From assembly GCA_023213395.1 (NCBI GenBank), contig CM041465.1, positions 126,735,741 through 126,799,740 on the forward strand: a stretch of DNA of 64,000 nucleotides. Reading direction: 5' to 3'. Under the pieces are notes generated by a model. It saw only the letters and a list, made by a program, of their open reading frames with translations, searched no databases and was not told the DNA's origin. This document shows positions 10,658 to 21,592 of this stretch, in pieces. Every line of letters begins with the position of its first letter. The stretch's first letter is position 1. This stretch comes from Cycas panzhihuaensis (Eukaryota; Cycadophyta). The position numbers and the translations under genes were made by a program.

Positions 10658-11529
10658 TTCTTGGTATATCTTGTGGCCTCTCTTCCGAGAGGAAGGTGTC
10701 CTTCTTACCCGTTTGCAGGATCGCGCATTGGTGGAGCGATATGCAGGACGAGCCCATTGCAGGTTAGTTCCCTGTGTAGTGCCTTTCTTTCTTTAGTTTC
10801 AAGTTTTTTCCATTTCTTTCCGCTTTATTTGATTTTGCATGTTTAAGGGGAGGTAAGTGAACCCCTCTTCCATCGCTTCCGGTAATTACGGTCGATCGGC
10901 GTTGCATGCACGGTGAACGGAGAAGGAAGGAGCAGGACTTAGGGAGATAAGCCGCACCTCCATTCAGGCGCCAGATCCAGGTATTCCCCTTGCTTCCTGT
11001 GTATCCCCTTTTACGTTGTTGCCTTTCATGCATCTGCCTGAGTAGATAGGAAATTGTAAAAGAGCATAAAGGAAAAAGGGAAAGTGCATTCATCTTTTTG
11101 CATTATTTCTTGCTTTATATAGCATAGATAGCTTGCTCGTGTTGTATTCGAGCTGCCCCCATTGCACATTTTCTCGCATCTGCCTGCACCTTAGTTAGTT
11201 TCCCTCCCATTCGTTGCCTTCTCATTGCCTTGAGAAGATGCAACGTGTAAGGCATTCTCTCTCCTTCCCGGCCATCCGAAGGGTAGGAAGGCCTTGTTTT
11301 GCATGGCTACCTAGAAGCAACCAGGCACCTTGCAGTCCTGAATCCATGCTCTGGTGCACGGATGTCCTACGAGGTGAGGTCCTCGCTATCTAGCTTAGTT
11401 AGCATAGCGCATCCTTATATCCTTTTGCTAGACATAGGGACACCGCCTCGTAGCGAGCGCCTCACCTGCCACAGAATATTTCACCAAATAGGTGGAGGTC
11501 ATTCCCTTAATTACTACTCCTGGTAAAAC

Positions 11530-12309
11530 GATAGCTACATTTGTTTACCAGCACATAATAGCTACATTTGTTTACCAGCACATCATTTATCGTTTCAAGA
11601 TTTCATACATCTTAATCACTAACAATGGAACCCCCTTTTGCAATAAGAAGATGGATGAGCTTTACAAGAAATTCAAGATTTCTTATAAAATTTCTTCTCC
11701 TTACTATCCTTAGGTAAATGGTCAGGTGGAGTCTTTCAATAAGACTCTCATTAATATCTTAAAGAAAACTATTGCTTAGTCTCAAAGAGACTGGCACCTT
11801 CAGCTGCCTTCCGCTTTGTGGGCTTACCGCATCTCTATCTGTTCTGCCACGGGAATGACCCCATTCTCCTCGGTCTATGATACCGAGGCGGTACTCCCAT
11901 TGGAGGTAGAGATTCCTTCTTGGGAGTCTCTCTTCGAGGTCTCATTGATGAAGAGTCGATCCGTCAGGCTTGCCTTCTGGACCTTGAGGCTTTGGACAAG
12001 AGACGTTTAGCTGCCTATCAGGCTAACCTAGCATCCAAAGCTCACTTACAAGGGACCTATGATAAACACCTTCGTTCTCATTCTTTGTTTCCCAGAGACC
12101 ACGTCCTCAAACTTGAATATCTTCATGACCATTTAACCAAATTTAAACCTAGATGAGTTGGCCCTTTCATCATTATCGAGACTCTCGATAATGGTGCTTA
12201 TAAGATTGCCACCCTGGAAGGTCTTGAATTTGAGAAAGCTGTTAATGGGAAATTCCTTAAGAAGTTTTACTCGTGTCCCTACTGTCACTTCTTGCATGCT
12301 CTGAAATAA
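11530..12309 (+). pseudogene. Ty3/gypsy integrase fragment
   Basis: Plus-strand remains of the integrase core and C-terminal region: FKISYILITNNGTPF (normally with a catalytic Asp in place of the first Asn), SSPYYP, NGQVESFNKTLINILKKT (catalytic Glu kept), DWHLQLPSALWAYR, ATGMTPFSSVYDTEAVLPLEVEIP, DKRRLAAY, then FKPR and GPFIIIETLDNGAYKI. Stops occur near 11712, 11778 and 12154, with a frame change near 11920. A 27-bp tandem duplication (11531-11583) sits at the start. No reverse transcriptase precedes it, so it is an isolated 3' pol remnant. The motifs resemble the Tat/Athila side of plant gypsy elements; the clade is inferred. Confidence 0.88.
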
Positions 12310-12790
12310 GCCTAAACTACTATCTTAAGTTGTTCCCATTTCTCCCAGCCATAGGTGGAATGACAACTTAGGATGGCCTCTTCTGTTTCTTTCTAGTTCC
12401 ACCCGCCGAACCCATATTCCCATATCCTTCTAGGACTTTTGTCTTCCTATTTGGTCATCCACCAGTTAAGATGATGCTCTAGAGTATCGTTACCCCCCCT
12501 TCTCTTGCTTGGTGTTTCCTTCGCATATCTTGTTATGCTCCTCCATGGACATGCGTGTCGCTTTATTTCTAGCCCCACATGTGCCCATCACCTCCTCTCA
12601 TGGTGGTTGTGTGTGCTTTTATTAGATATATAGCCATGCATGGAAGGAAATACGTGCATCATATAACAAAGTATCTATAACATACATAACAAAACATACA
12701 TGTCATCTACCACACATGATATATATATCATCTCATATCAAAATGGGATACCAATTATCCCGTCTATATATATATATCAAAATCAGATGC
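12310..12790. other. Spacer between integrase and PMD gene
   Basis: No gene seen. The right half (about 12640-12790) is AT-rich with TATATATATCA and CATACATAACA-type repeats. It lies just past the 3' end of the minus-strand PMD gene and may hold its terminator, which I could not identify. Confidence 0.5.
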
Positions 12791-12791
12791 T

Positions 12792-14836
12792 GTGTCATAC
12801 ATACGGGAAGCTGGTGTCCTTGTAGGGGGGGTACAATCATATGACTCTATATATATGACCCCCTGGAGCCCCGTGCTTTCTCCCTGTCAAAATCAAATAC
12901 ATGTGTCCTACTCGACTGCTACCCCACTCTTGGGGTATCATCTCCTGGTCTGTGTGATCCCTCTCCTGGGGACCATATCCCTTCGAGACTCCTCCTGGGT
13001 CTCTGCGAGCTCCCTCCCTCACTCCCCTCATCTCGTGGCCTCATCGAGGTCGTCACTGCCGTATGGGTCTGAGTCCTGCTATGTGCCAACCTCGACGCTA
13101 CTATGTCCTCCACCAGTTGGTTGTATCGCACCTGGATACGATCTTGCTCTGCCTCTATGAGGCACAACCTCTCCTTCATCCCTCAGAGTCTCTCCTCTAG
13201 CATCACCACCTAGATATGACTCCCCATATCCCCTCCGGCTCTACCCTGGGCCTCTAGCGCCTGTACACGACTCTGTAATATATCTCGCATGCCCTGAGCC
13301 TCGTCTAGCTCCCGCTGCATCTGTCCTCTGAATGCTCTATGCTCTTAGGACTCTGTAACCTAGATATCTCTTGCCCTCACCAAGTGGGTGAACGTTGCCA
13401 TGTGGGCACTTGTCGATCTAGGTGCGTCCTCTACCTGGATGGGTGACTGCCTCTCTATGTACACCTGAGGGAACATCTCCCTCACCATGGCCTCTACTAA
13501 TCGCTGGATCTCCATGGTAACTGCAAATCCAACATACCATATGTCAATATATATCCAACTGCATACTAAAATAAAACCAAATCAAACTATCTATCTGGCT
13601 ATTAAACGATGGGAAATGGTTAGGCCTCACCTACTGTGGCTACTGGCTCCTCTGCTCGTGTGATAACATCTCCTCCTGGCTCCCCGCCAGTTGCTGGTAT
13701 CTCCTCCTTAGGTACCACCTCTGCCTGGGTCTCTCTCCTCACTGGGACTAGCTTAGCTGTCGCCTCTCCCAATCTCCTCATAATCCGTAGCCTACGGGCC
13801 CTCGTCACTGGCCCCCTACTTTCCTCTGCAGCCCCTGATGGGCCTGCCTCTCCCCCGACATTCTCAAATGGCCTCACAGCTCCTCCTGCTGTCCCTGATG
13901 GACCTGCCTCTCTCGCAGGTCGTGATGGGCTGGCCCCATCTCCTCCATCTCCATCGTTATCATCATCACCTGGGAGTGCCCCTACTCCGCCTGCCTCATC
14001 GTCACTGTCCCACCTCATTGCCCTGTATGGATCTGCCACATAATCTGTCATAGTTAGGAGGTCCTGCGATGTAGCCTTTATTGAACATCGGACATGGGCC
14101 TGGTCCTTTGTCCCCCTTAGCCTGGTCTACCACTTGTAGACCATCAAGGCCCACTCTGCAATGGGGTGTGGTCCTCCCACTGGTGCCATTGCTCCAAAAT
14201 GATCGAAGAACCAATACTGTAGCAACATGCTATAGGATAGTCCTCCTCGGCCTGTCGTCCTAATAGCATCTAGCTACGCGACAAGGTTCACTGCTATTAG
14301 GATGGCCCAAGCCATCCTCTCGCTGGTCTCACAGTAACGCATTGCATCCATCCATCCCCCAGGGATGTCCCTATGGTTCTATTTCTGAGAAACCTGGAAT
14401 AGAATGCACAACGTGATGAGTTTCCTTACCCGAGGAATCCTGGACATAATCATAGTCTAGAGAGGGTCTCCTCTCCTCTCCCATCTATCCATCCTTGTGA
14501 AGAATACCACTACCTCTCTATGTGCTGCCTCATTACTAGCGGTGCTCAAAGGCAATTGGCCTCCCAGTCGCTAGTACTCCCAGTATCCGCCAGATATCCC
14601 TTAGCATCACTGTCATGTCTCCCACCTGGGGTAGGTGGAAAACGTCCCTCCTCTAGTCCTAGTGTGATACGATATCCACTAATAGTCACTGGTCTGATAT
14701 ATATTAAGGTGTCTTCAAGGCCTTAAATAGGTTGCACCTCCGCAGGACCCCCTTGTCCTCCCTGGACATAATCTCGATATAACTAAGCATCGCCATCCCT
14801 ATGTTCTCACGGTTATCCACTACAATAATAGCCTGT
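12792..14836 (-). pseudogene. Plant mobile domain (MAIN-like) gene, antisense to the element
   Basis: Minus strand. A PMD core near 14840-14050 shows DVFHLPQVGDMTVMLRDIW and RILGVLATGRPIAF, matching the family pattern F-H-L-P-x-GEMT-x-TLxDV, then LLQYWFFDHFGAMAP near 14180-14240. An acidic Gly/Pro-rich segment follows (13631-14051; DSDDEAGG, DDDNDGDGGDG), then after an intron a coiled-coil-like C-terminal part (12792-13519; QRELDEAQ, RVQALEAQ, KERLCLIEAEQDRIQ). In-frame stops remain in several places (around 14690, 14270 and 13370), so this copy is probably dead. PMD proteins act in silencing and genome stability and are known to be spread by transposons. Upstream exons may exist beyond 14836, where an acceptor-like GTTGACAG ends. 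Confidence 0.78.
13520..13630 (-). other. Intron of the PMD gene
   Basis: 111 bp with donor GTAG|GTGAGG (13630) and acceptor TTTGCAG|TTACC (13520). Splicing keeps the frame from the acidic region (PVATV) into TMEIQRLVEAMVREM. Without splicing the frame stops after VGEA. The AT-rich intron contrasts with GC-rich exons. Confidence 0.75.
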
Positions 14837-14968
14837 CAACACCACAAAACTAGTCACAGTCAAGCCTATGTCAGTCCTCTATCCTTCTGACTATCTATCA
14901 ACCTTGTTTGATCAAGACTTGGGGCCTCTTGGCCCTCCCCTTCCTCTTTTTTCTATAGGTTTGCCTTC

Positions 14969-15065
14969 GTACCACGCTAAACTTCGTGGTACTGTAGAGT
15001 TTAGCTTGGGTCCCGTGGCGATCGGGGCCCCGCGGTAAAGATTACGGCACTGCGATCTTTACCGC
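14969..15065. repeat. Double hairpin block upstream of the PMD gene
   Basis: Two perfect hairpins: arms 14969-14976 and 14985-14992 (GTACCACG, 8-nt loop), and 15032-15042 with 15055-15065 (GCGGTAAAGAT, 12-nt loop). The words are related to the hairpins in the two LTR-like repeats (AAACTT, GTACCAC, TTTACCGC). It lies upstream of the minus-strand PMD gene and may be part of its promoter or another LTR remnant. Confidence 0.7.
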
Positions 15066-15980
15066 AGTACGAATGGTAACCCCCGAAAGGGGGGGGTTTC
15101 TGCCCCAAAAATTAAAAAAATCTTTCGGATGGACCCCCGTGAGGCCCACCGGGATTGGGGCTCCCTAATGCCTAGGTCCCCCCTTTTCCTGGGTATAATT
15201 CAAACTTCGAGAGGCCATTGTTCACCGATATGGGGCATAAAAACTATATAAAAATCAATAAAAAGCACTCAAATTAAAACTGTGAAATGGGATGGGTTTT
15301 ATGGGATCCACTCACTGGATCTGGTCTAACTGTCGCCATCTCGCTCTAAAGGTCTCAGTGATTGTCTCTGAGCTCCAATCCAATGGTCTGATCTCCCTCT
15401 GCGTGCCTTCAAAGTCGGGTGGTGCTTCGCTACGTAAGGAAATGGCTCTGGTTTCTCATGAGAGCTGGTGATAATGAATCCATTTTCCATTGAATTTCCA
15501 TATATAGGCGGGGGCCTCGACGGGCACTACCTCCATTTTTGCTCTCACGATAGCCATTGGGACCATCCCGTTTCCTCGATCACTCTTATCTTTTGGCCGT
15601 GCCTCCCGTTGCACTTCTTTAGCACCCTTTTTGCTCTTTCTTACAAGTGCATTTATGGCACCTCATCATCACACTTTTCGTAGGGCCCTTCCATCTCATT
15701 TTATGTGCCACTCCCATGCATGCCTGAGTTTATACTCGTTTGGCTCATTTCACCATCCCGAACGCGTTTCCACAGCTATTTTCTGCTCTTGGGGTCTCCA
15801 GAGGGAATGTTCCCCCCATCCAGGGGCATGTTTTGCTTCCCAAAGTGACCTTTGGTACTCTGGAGTGCCCTTTTTCCGCTCACTCTTAGGTAGTGGTCAG
15901 ACTGCTTGCTCTCATCCTTGGGTAGCCTCATCGCTAGGTCCTCCTACCCTTCACAGCCACCTATTGCTTACCTTTCAAGT
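15066..15980. other. Unassigned part of the gypsy/PMD element
   Basis: Begins with runs of G and A (GAAAGGGGGGG; AATTAAAAAAAT), then moderately GC-rich sequence. Open frames occur, but I recognise no domain in them and treat them as chance. It separates the PMD 5' region from the RNase H domain. Confidence 0.5.
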
Positions 15981-15982
15981 CT

Positions 15983-16453
15983 TTGTTTTGCTCCATTATT
16001 GTTTATTACTACCAAGACTTTGTGTCACCCATGTCCCTCTACATTTTTACTAATGGCAGAAGCTGCGGTAACCTTGGACCTGCTGCCGCTACATGGATCC
16101 TTCGCAGCCCCTCTGGACATGATTTCCTATGCTCTAGGGTCTTCCTCCTAGAGGCTACCAATAATGAAGCTGAGTACACAGCTGTTATCGAAGCTCTCAC
16201 CGATGCTCTCCGTTTCCATCACAGACCTATCATTTTGCTTTGCGACTCTCAGGTTGTGGTGTCCCATCTCAACCAGGTTTGCCAAGTGCGATACCCTCAT
16301 CTAAGAACCCTTGCTTCAACTGCCAGATCTCTCCTGGCTTGCTTCCCATCTATTGACATTCAGCACATTCCTTGGCCCCTCAACACTGAGGCAGATTGTC
16401 TCGTTCGCCTTATCCTTGAGCGCTACCTTCCTCTTCTTGTCGACTGTCCTTGA
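15983..16453 (+). CDS. RNase H domain ORF, downstream of integrase
   Basis: 156 codons without a stop. The domain starts near MSLYIFTNGRSCGNLGPA (16030) and continues with ATNNEAEYTAVIEAL (catalytic Glu, about 16158-16190), LLCDSQVVVSHLN (catalytic Asp, about 16240) and HIPWPLNTEADCLV (last Asp, about 16390). The first catalytic Asp of the usual Y-T-D-G is Asn (TNG), so the enzyme is probably inactive. This resembles the additional ('archaeal-like') RNase H of some plant gypsy elements, which normally lies before integrase; here it lies about 3.7 kb after it. The true start is unclear: the ATG at 15983 adds about 15 residues before the domain. It may be a lone remnant rather than an expressed gene. 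Confidence 0.75.
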   Translation: MFCSIIVYYYQDFVSPMSLYIFTNGRSCGNLGPAAATWILRSPSGHDFLCSRVFLLEATNNEAEYTAVIEALTDALRFHHRPIILLCDSQVVVSHLNQVCQVRYPHLRTLASTARSLLACFPSIDIQHIPWPLNTEADCLVRLILERYLPLLVDCP

Positions 16454-16939
16454 GGCTTGTCCAGTCGCTCTGTCACCTAAGCCTTAGGTTATCATATGCT
16501 TCACCTTACGATCTATTCGTACCTCTGAAACTTAGCCGCTAATGAGGTTAAACTATGGCGACTATCAATTCTATTTACTCATCCCTTCTACTTGATTATG
16601 CACATCTTTTTGCATCTTTTGTGGTGGGGGCAGCCCCCTCGCCTATCGTATTTTTCAGTCGATTCCCCAGTGGCACATAGGTAGCCCCTATGTTGTCTCC
16701 ACCTCTACCTTCATGTTCACGCGTCCCGTCACAACACTCGCTGACACCCTTGTCTACTGTTATGATCTTGATTTATATATCTATATACACGTGTACTACT
16801 GACAGTTGTGTTGCCAACATTTACCATCGCACCATGCTTCTGAGCAGCGAGGCTCTACTACCAAGGGGGTAGTGTTTCCCAGCTTCTGGGAATGGATACA
16901 GAGCGGTCAACTCAGGTAAGTGCAAGTATGCTTCTCATC
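16454..16939. other. Spacer before right LTR-like repeat
   Basis: No gene recognised. It includes GTGGTGGGGGCAGCCCCCTC (about 16621-16640) and the G-rich CCAAGGGGGTAG near 16860, a possible remnant of a polypurine region; neither can be assigned firmly. Confidence 0.4.
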
Positions 16940-19636
16940 TTGTCATTGTTTTCTGTTGTTATGAGTATCTGCTTACATGTTATAATTTCGTAGATGGTCC
17001 TGTTGTCATCTACATCTATCTAGCCTATGACGACTATAGTGGGGGTACATTCCCAGCGAATGTGACACCTTGGTGGCTGCGTCACTTCCTGCATTCTACC
17101 CTACTCACCTTAAGACCCATTTGGCTAACGTCATCCTCACTCGTATGATGATCCATCGTTGTTTGGTTGACTTATTACATCTTTGAGTCCCATTGTTGCT
17201 TCTTGTGGCTCATTTGTCTTCTTCTCTACCCCTGGGCAGGTGGTCCTGCTCCTTGTCGGCCTCTTAGGTCACTCGCCCACAGCCTAGGCTAGTAATTTCG
17301 GCTAGATTTGGCCTCTGGTCCCGCACTGTTGCAGATTTTGCGATACCGCGAAACTTACGGTGGTACCACAAAGTTTACCGTAGTACGACTGTCACAGCTT
17401 GTTTTTGAAAATCTGCCATGGTAATTCTTACATTTATTGCGGAACGGCCACGTGTCTCGTGACTTAACTCACTACCAGCCGCACCCTAATCACTTGATTA
17501 GGGTTGAGGCTGGGTATTTAAGTCTTACCTAATTCATTTTAGGGATCTTTTTGCTCATTTTTAAAAGGATTACAAGGAAAAATGCCCTGTTATCTGTTGT
17601 TCTCTGCTGCTCCACTACTGTTTCAGGACCTACAATCACTCTCCAGTGCCCAGCTCTCCTTTGGTTCGGCTGTGACATCTTCCCAGCCCCTTTCACACCT
17701 TGGAGAGGGCCTCCTTGAAGAGTTTCTAGCACTTCCTTGCCTAGGCAGCCATCAAGTAGTCTCAAGTGCAGGCTTTTCCGTCAGCCATCTTAGCATGGGC
17801 TCTATACCTACTGCTCCACAGTCTTTCTATAGATTTCTCAGCCCCTTTCCAGTAGGTTTTGATAGAGGTAAATGCCTCCCATCTTCTCTATAGGTATTTA
17901 TTGGTTTAGGGTCTTTCCTTTACCCAATTTATGCTCAGGTTTACATGGTTATTTCTAGTTTGTCTTAGCTTGCTTTTGGAGGTTCTTTCTTACCTCTGTC
18001 TTGGACTGTTTCCCTATTGTTAGGGCCTCTTTTCATGTGTTTCATACCCAGGATAGCGGTCGAAAGGGATACATAAGGTTTGGGATAGAACTAGGTGGAT
18101 CCCGTACCACCTTCCACACTCCCTAAGAGGCTTTTTGCCCTCCAAACCTTCCTTTTACCCCGTGCTGCTCTTGGACTGGAGTAAGGATTTAGTAGGCTAT
18201 TTCTAGCCACTGAAATTAGCGTTGACACTTCTTATAGTGCTGGTTTGAGGGCTCATTTCCTAAATTCAGGCAATGCACAAGCCCTGGTGACTTTTCTTAG
18301 TTTAATCCTCTTCTCAATGGTCCGGTTTACTTCTTGTAGCACCCTGTCCTTATTGAGTTTTGATTTGCTCTCTCTTGCATCTTTGATGTCCCATTTTCAG
18401 CCAGCCTTACAGCCTTACCCTCGCTGCCCTGTGGCTTCTTGAGGGAGGGTAGGGTTGCTCTTTACGGGAGGTGGGCCACTCCAAGGCTCACTGACTTATC
18501 TACCATTCATTTGGATAGTTTTCTTTACAATTTATTATTGTAATATTGAATGCTAACATATATGTGTTGAGGCTTATGCTTGTTACATACATACATGCAT
18601 TATTAGGATTCTACTTTGTATTACTAGTACCCTTCCTCCGGAAAGGGATATTCTCACTTACTTGCAAGTACACGGAGGACGTGAAGGACTCATCCCTTTC
18701 TCTCATGTATGTGCTTTTACTTATATTTTATCTTAGCATTTCATTTGCTGCCATTATTTTCCTTTTTTCCTTTCTTGGAACTCTAGTGTTTCTTCCAGGG
18801 AAGGTAAGGAAGCCCCATGTTTCGTCCTACTGCGACCCTTCTCTCTCACTGTGCTTCGTGGAGCAATCTTGGACACCTTGTGGGAACATCGTTGCTTCAA
18901 TCACGACTCCATTCCAAGTATGTGCTTTCACTCCATTTCATTTTCTTTTCTTTAAAAGATTTTGCATGGTAGTAATTAGATCATTTGAAAGGAAAAGGGA
19001 AACTGACTCTCTCTTTTGGTTTATATTCTGTTTTCTACATTTTACACATTATATCTATCATAGGAAAAGGTTTTAGGAAGATTTCCTTTTTAACCTTTCC
19101 TCTTCATCCCCTAAACTTCACCCTTATCCTATTGACTTGCTATACTTGGTTTAGTTTACTTACGTATGTCATAACACTCTCCTTTTCCTTGATTGCTCCT
19201 TCGAAGGGGGGAACTCTTGATCGATCGATCATTCCCGTTCCCTTCATCCTTCCTCAGTTTTCTTCTGCCTAGCTGGATAACCGAGAAGATCTTATTCGTA
19301 GGTTACTCACCTACTTGCCCTTTACTCATTTCCCTCTGCTATAGGGAAACCCTCGAGGGGTTCTCTCCTTTCCCTTCCAGCCATCCAAGGGTGGGAGGAC
19401 CCTTCTCCTAGATCTACCCAGGTTAATCTTCTACCTCCTCTCTTCTTGACTGAAGTGGGGAACCACCTTTAGGTAGTTGGGTACCATCTGCAGGTCCCGA
19501 ACTCATGCTTCGACCCATGGGGCACCCTGCGTGGTATTTGCCTTACTCGTAGGTTCTTATCTACACTTGATAGTGCCATTGATCACCCTCGTTATTCCTA
19601 CTCAGTTAGGTAGTTATCCCATGGATGCGCATCCAC
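16940..19636 (+). repeat. Right LTR-like repeat of the gypsy/PMD element
   Basis: Collinear with 9090-11430 but longer. A T-rich stretch at 18540-19080 reads as hydrophobic open frames, which I take as non-coding. A possible TATA box (TATTTAAG, 17515-17522) lies about 150 bp after the GGTACC palindrome at 17360-17369, as expected for an LTR promoter. It ends near GCGCATCCACCATC, where copia sequence resumes. Confidence 0.55.
17515..17522 (+). promoter_or_regulatory. Possible TATA box in right LTR-like repeat
   Basis: TATTTAAG follows GGCTGGG; the equivalent position of the left repeat (about 9655) has the weaker GGGATAAAGG. Position relative to the start of the repeat suits an LTR promoter; no transcript evidence. 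Confidence 0.35.
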
Positions 19637-20153
19637 CATCTATCCTCATCAAGTTGTGAAGAAAGAGCTACAAAGAATAGGTTATGGAAGGAGGAATCCT
19701 AATTGTCTACCACATTACTTCCCTATTATTTATTATTATGCCGGTTCCTTTAATTTTTTATAGTAAATTGCTACTTATTTTGAGGTCTTTCTCCTTTAGT
19801 AGGTCTCAGATTCCAATTGTTTTCGTAGAATTGGCCTTGTGGTTGGAATGATGACCCTTCTTATTGTTGAATAAGGCCTCTTTATTGGAAATATGGGCCT
19901 CCTTATTACAAAATAAGACCTCGCTATTATGGAAATGGGGCTCCTTGTAGAAGGCACTATCCTCCTTAGTAATATCCTTGTCTCTATTAAGAGTAACTAG
20001 GACCTCCTTGTTGATATGAGGGTGGTCCTTATTAGTAGATTAGGCCTAATTGTTGATAATAAGAGGTAGCTTATTAGAAGTGAGGACCATATGATTGGCT
20101 CCATTGACTTTACAAGAGTTGTGAATCTACTTGTCCTCACTTGCATTAACTAA
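19637..20153 (-). pseudogene. Ty1/copia gag tail fragment (U2, right part)
   Basis: Minus strand. It resumes copia just upstream of protease (SSQLDE) and covers the Gln/Gly/Asn-rich end of gag (QGQFYQHNWNLRPTQ, PQNKQQFTIKN). Many Gln codons have become stops. The protease itself and the adjoining part before GAG-pre-integrase are missing, replaced by the kinase and gypsy insertions. Confidence 0.65.
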
Positions 20154-21592
20154 GTGTCTTTTTTTATCATAGTAGATGTAACTAAAATTTGGTCTAACCT
20201 ATTAATTATTTTAAAGTTGTGCATATGGCTGGTATTGAGACTACTGATGCCAATGAGTTAGACAGGAGGAGGAGGTGTTAATTGGTTATTACTTCTCTTA
20301 GGTTGGTTGTTGATATGGCTCTTGGGATATGGTCAGAGAATCCAAGTGTTGAGTTAGATCTTGGTGTTGACTAAGCTGTTGAGTTGATCTATTGATAGTC
20401 TTATGCTTTTCTGAGTTATTGGCTGTAAAGGTAGGAGCGGGGTTAGATATAGATGTCGCCCCAAGTCAGTTGAGTATATTCTCCTCTTATAACAAGAGTT
20501 CCTCACAGGTCGTGAAGTCTATTTTGGAATAATTACCATGTAATTTGGAAACAAAGGAGTTATATTCTATAGGTAGGATGTTAATGATGCTAGAGATTAA
20601 ATCATGGTTTGAAAGTGGTTCATTAAGGATTATAAGTTAGTTCCTAGTTATTTTGACTTTAATCAAGTGGTGTGCAATGCTGCCAAAAAAAGCATACCTT
20701 TATCACAACTTTATGAACTTAAAGAAGATAAGTCATGAAAATAAGATTAATTTTAGATTCACCTATTCATTATAGGGTGTACCCTATGCTTGGCACAAAT
20801 AATTATACCCAATTAAGATATGGGAGAATATTACGAAGTAATTTAAGGAGATATTATAACAATTTTGAAGTAATCAGGTAGTGGAGTTATCTCTCAAGGA
20901 AATGAGATAAAGGTTAGTAGAATTACTATTAATACATATATGAAAAATAAATATCAAAGTTGTAAGTATTATGAATGGAGAAAAAATCATGGATTATAAT
21001 AAGAGAAACTATTTTATAAATGAGCTAAATTCTAAAGTAAGGGCTACAATGGTGACTCATTCCTTGAAATGCTTCCATTTCACATGAGTTGGTATTACAC
21101 TTTGAGAAAGAAATGGACATTTAAAAGGGCATCCATAAACCTTATTATTTAGATCACGAGACAAAATGTAATAATTAAGAAGCCAAAATATAAATAAACC
21201 TTGCTGTTAAGTAACAAAAATAAATGAGACCTTAAAAGTAGAAGCCTTTAAAAAGGAAGTCACAAGGTTCAAGTTATAATGAAAGAAACCTCAACTTACT
21301 AAGGAGAAGAAGAATAAAAAAACATAGGGGTAACAAACCGTAATTGAAGAAGTGGTGTCACATTTGTGATAATAATTCATATTCTAGTAAAAAATGTGAC
21401 CTAAATGAGAGGAATAATATGGTAAAAAAGTAAAGTACATGGTGTTATATTTGTGATATGGATAACCATAACATGAATAAACACTATTTTAATATATGTA
21501 AAACAAACTAATACGGTACAAGTTATGGAAGAAGGAACAACTTAACCATGATGCAATATACTAATGACGTAGGAAGGCATGTGAAAAAATAA
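20154..21592 (+). pseudogene. Gag-like pseudogene (U2, type B)
   Basis: Same plus-strand block as in U1 without the 41-bp duplication. The first knuckle reads C-x2-C-x4-Y-x4-C, with Tyr where His is expected; the second reads CYICDMDNHNMNKH. Broken by stops and frame changes. Markers (AAGCATACC, GAAATGGACAT) place it with type B. Confidence 0.55.

Larger units (their letters stand above)
9090..11430 (+). repeat. Left LTR-like repeat of the gypsy/PMD element
   Basis: Diverged but collinear with 16940-19636. Matching landmarks: CCTATGA-GACT near 9165 and 17025; the hairpin block at 9485 and 17341; GGAAC-GCCACGTG near 9590 and 17451; CTCCTTCCCG-CCATCC near 11260 and CTTTCCCTTCCAGCCATCC near 19367; GCGCATCC near 11408 and 19627. 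No coding potential is credible. Percent identity was not computed. Confidence 0.55.
9087..19636. mobile_element. Old gypsy-related LTR element carrying an antisense PMD gene
   Basis: GC-richer than its AT-rich surroundings. Two long related repeats (about 9.1-11.4 kb and 16.9-19.6 kb) sit at its ends in direct orientation. Inside are a broken gypsy integrase (+), a PMD gene (-) and an RNase H domain (+). Gag, protease and reverse transcriptase were not found. It starts where similarity between kinase copies 1 and 2 ends, and stops where copia protease/gag sequence resumes. I found no target duplication. It could be one element or a mosaic of related ones. Confidence 0.6.

Noticed and set aside
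13636-14043. Ser/Pro/Ala-rich plus-strand frame of 135 codons
   Set aside because: Complement of the acidic Gly-rich PMD exon, where GC richness keeps both strands open.
15631-16053. 140-codon open frame upstream of RNase H
   Set aside because: No recognisable domain and in a different frame from RNase H; likely chance.
18546-19076. 176-codon hydrophobic frame that looks like a membrane protein
   Set aside because: Lies in a T-rich part of the LTR-like repeat, has no family motif and no counterpart in the left repeat.
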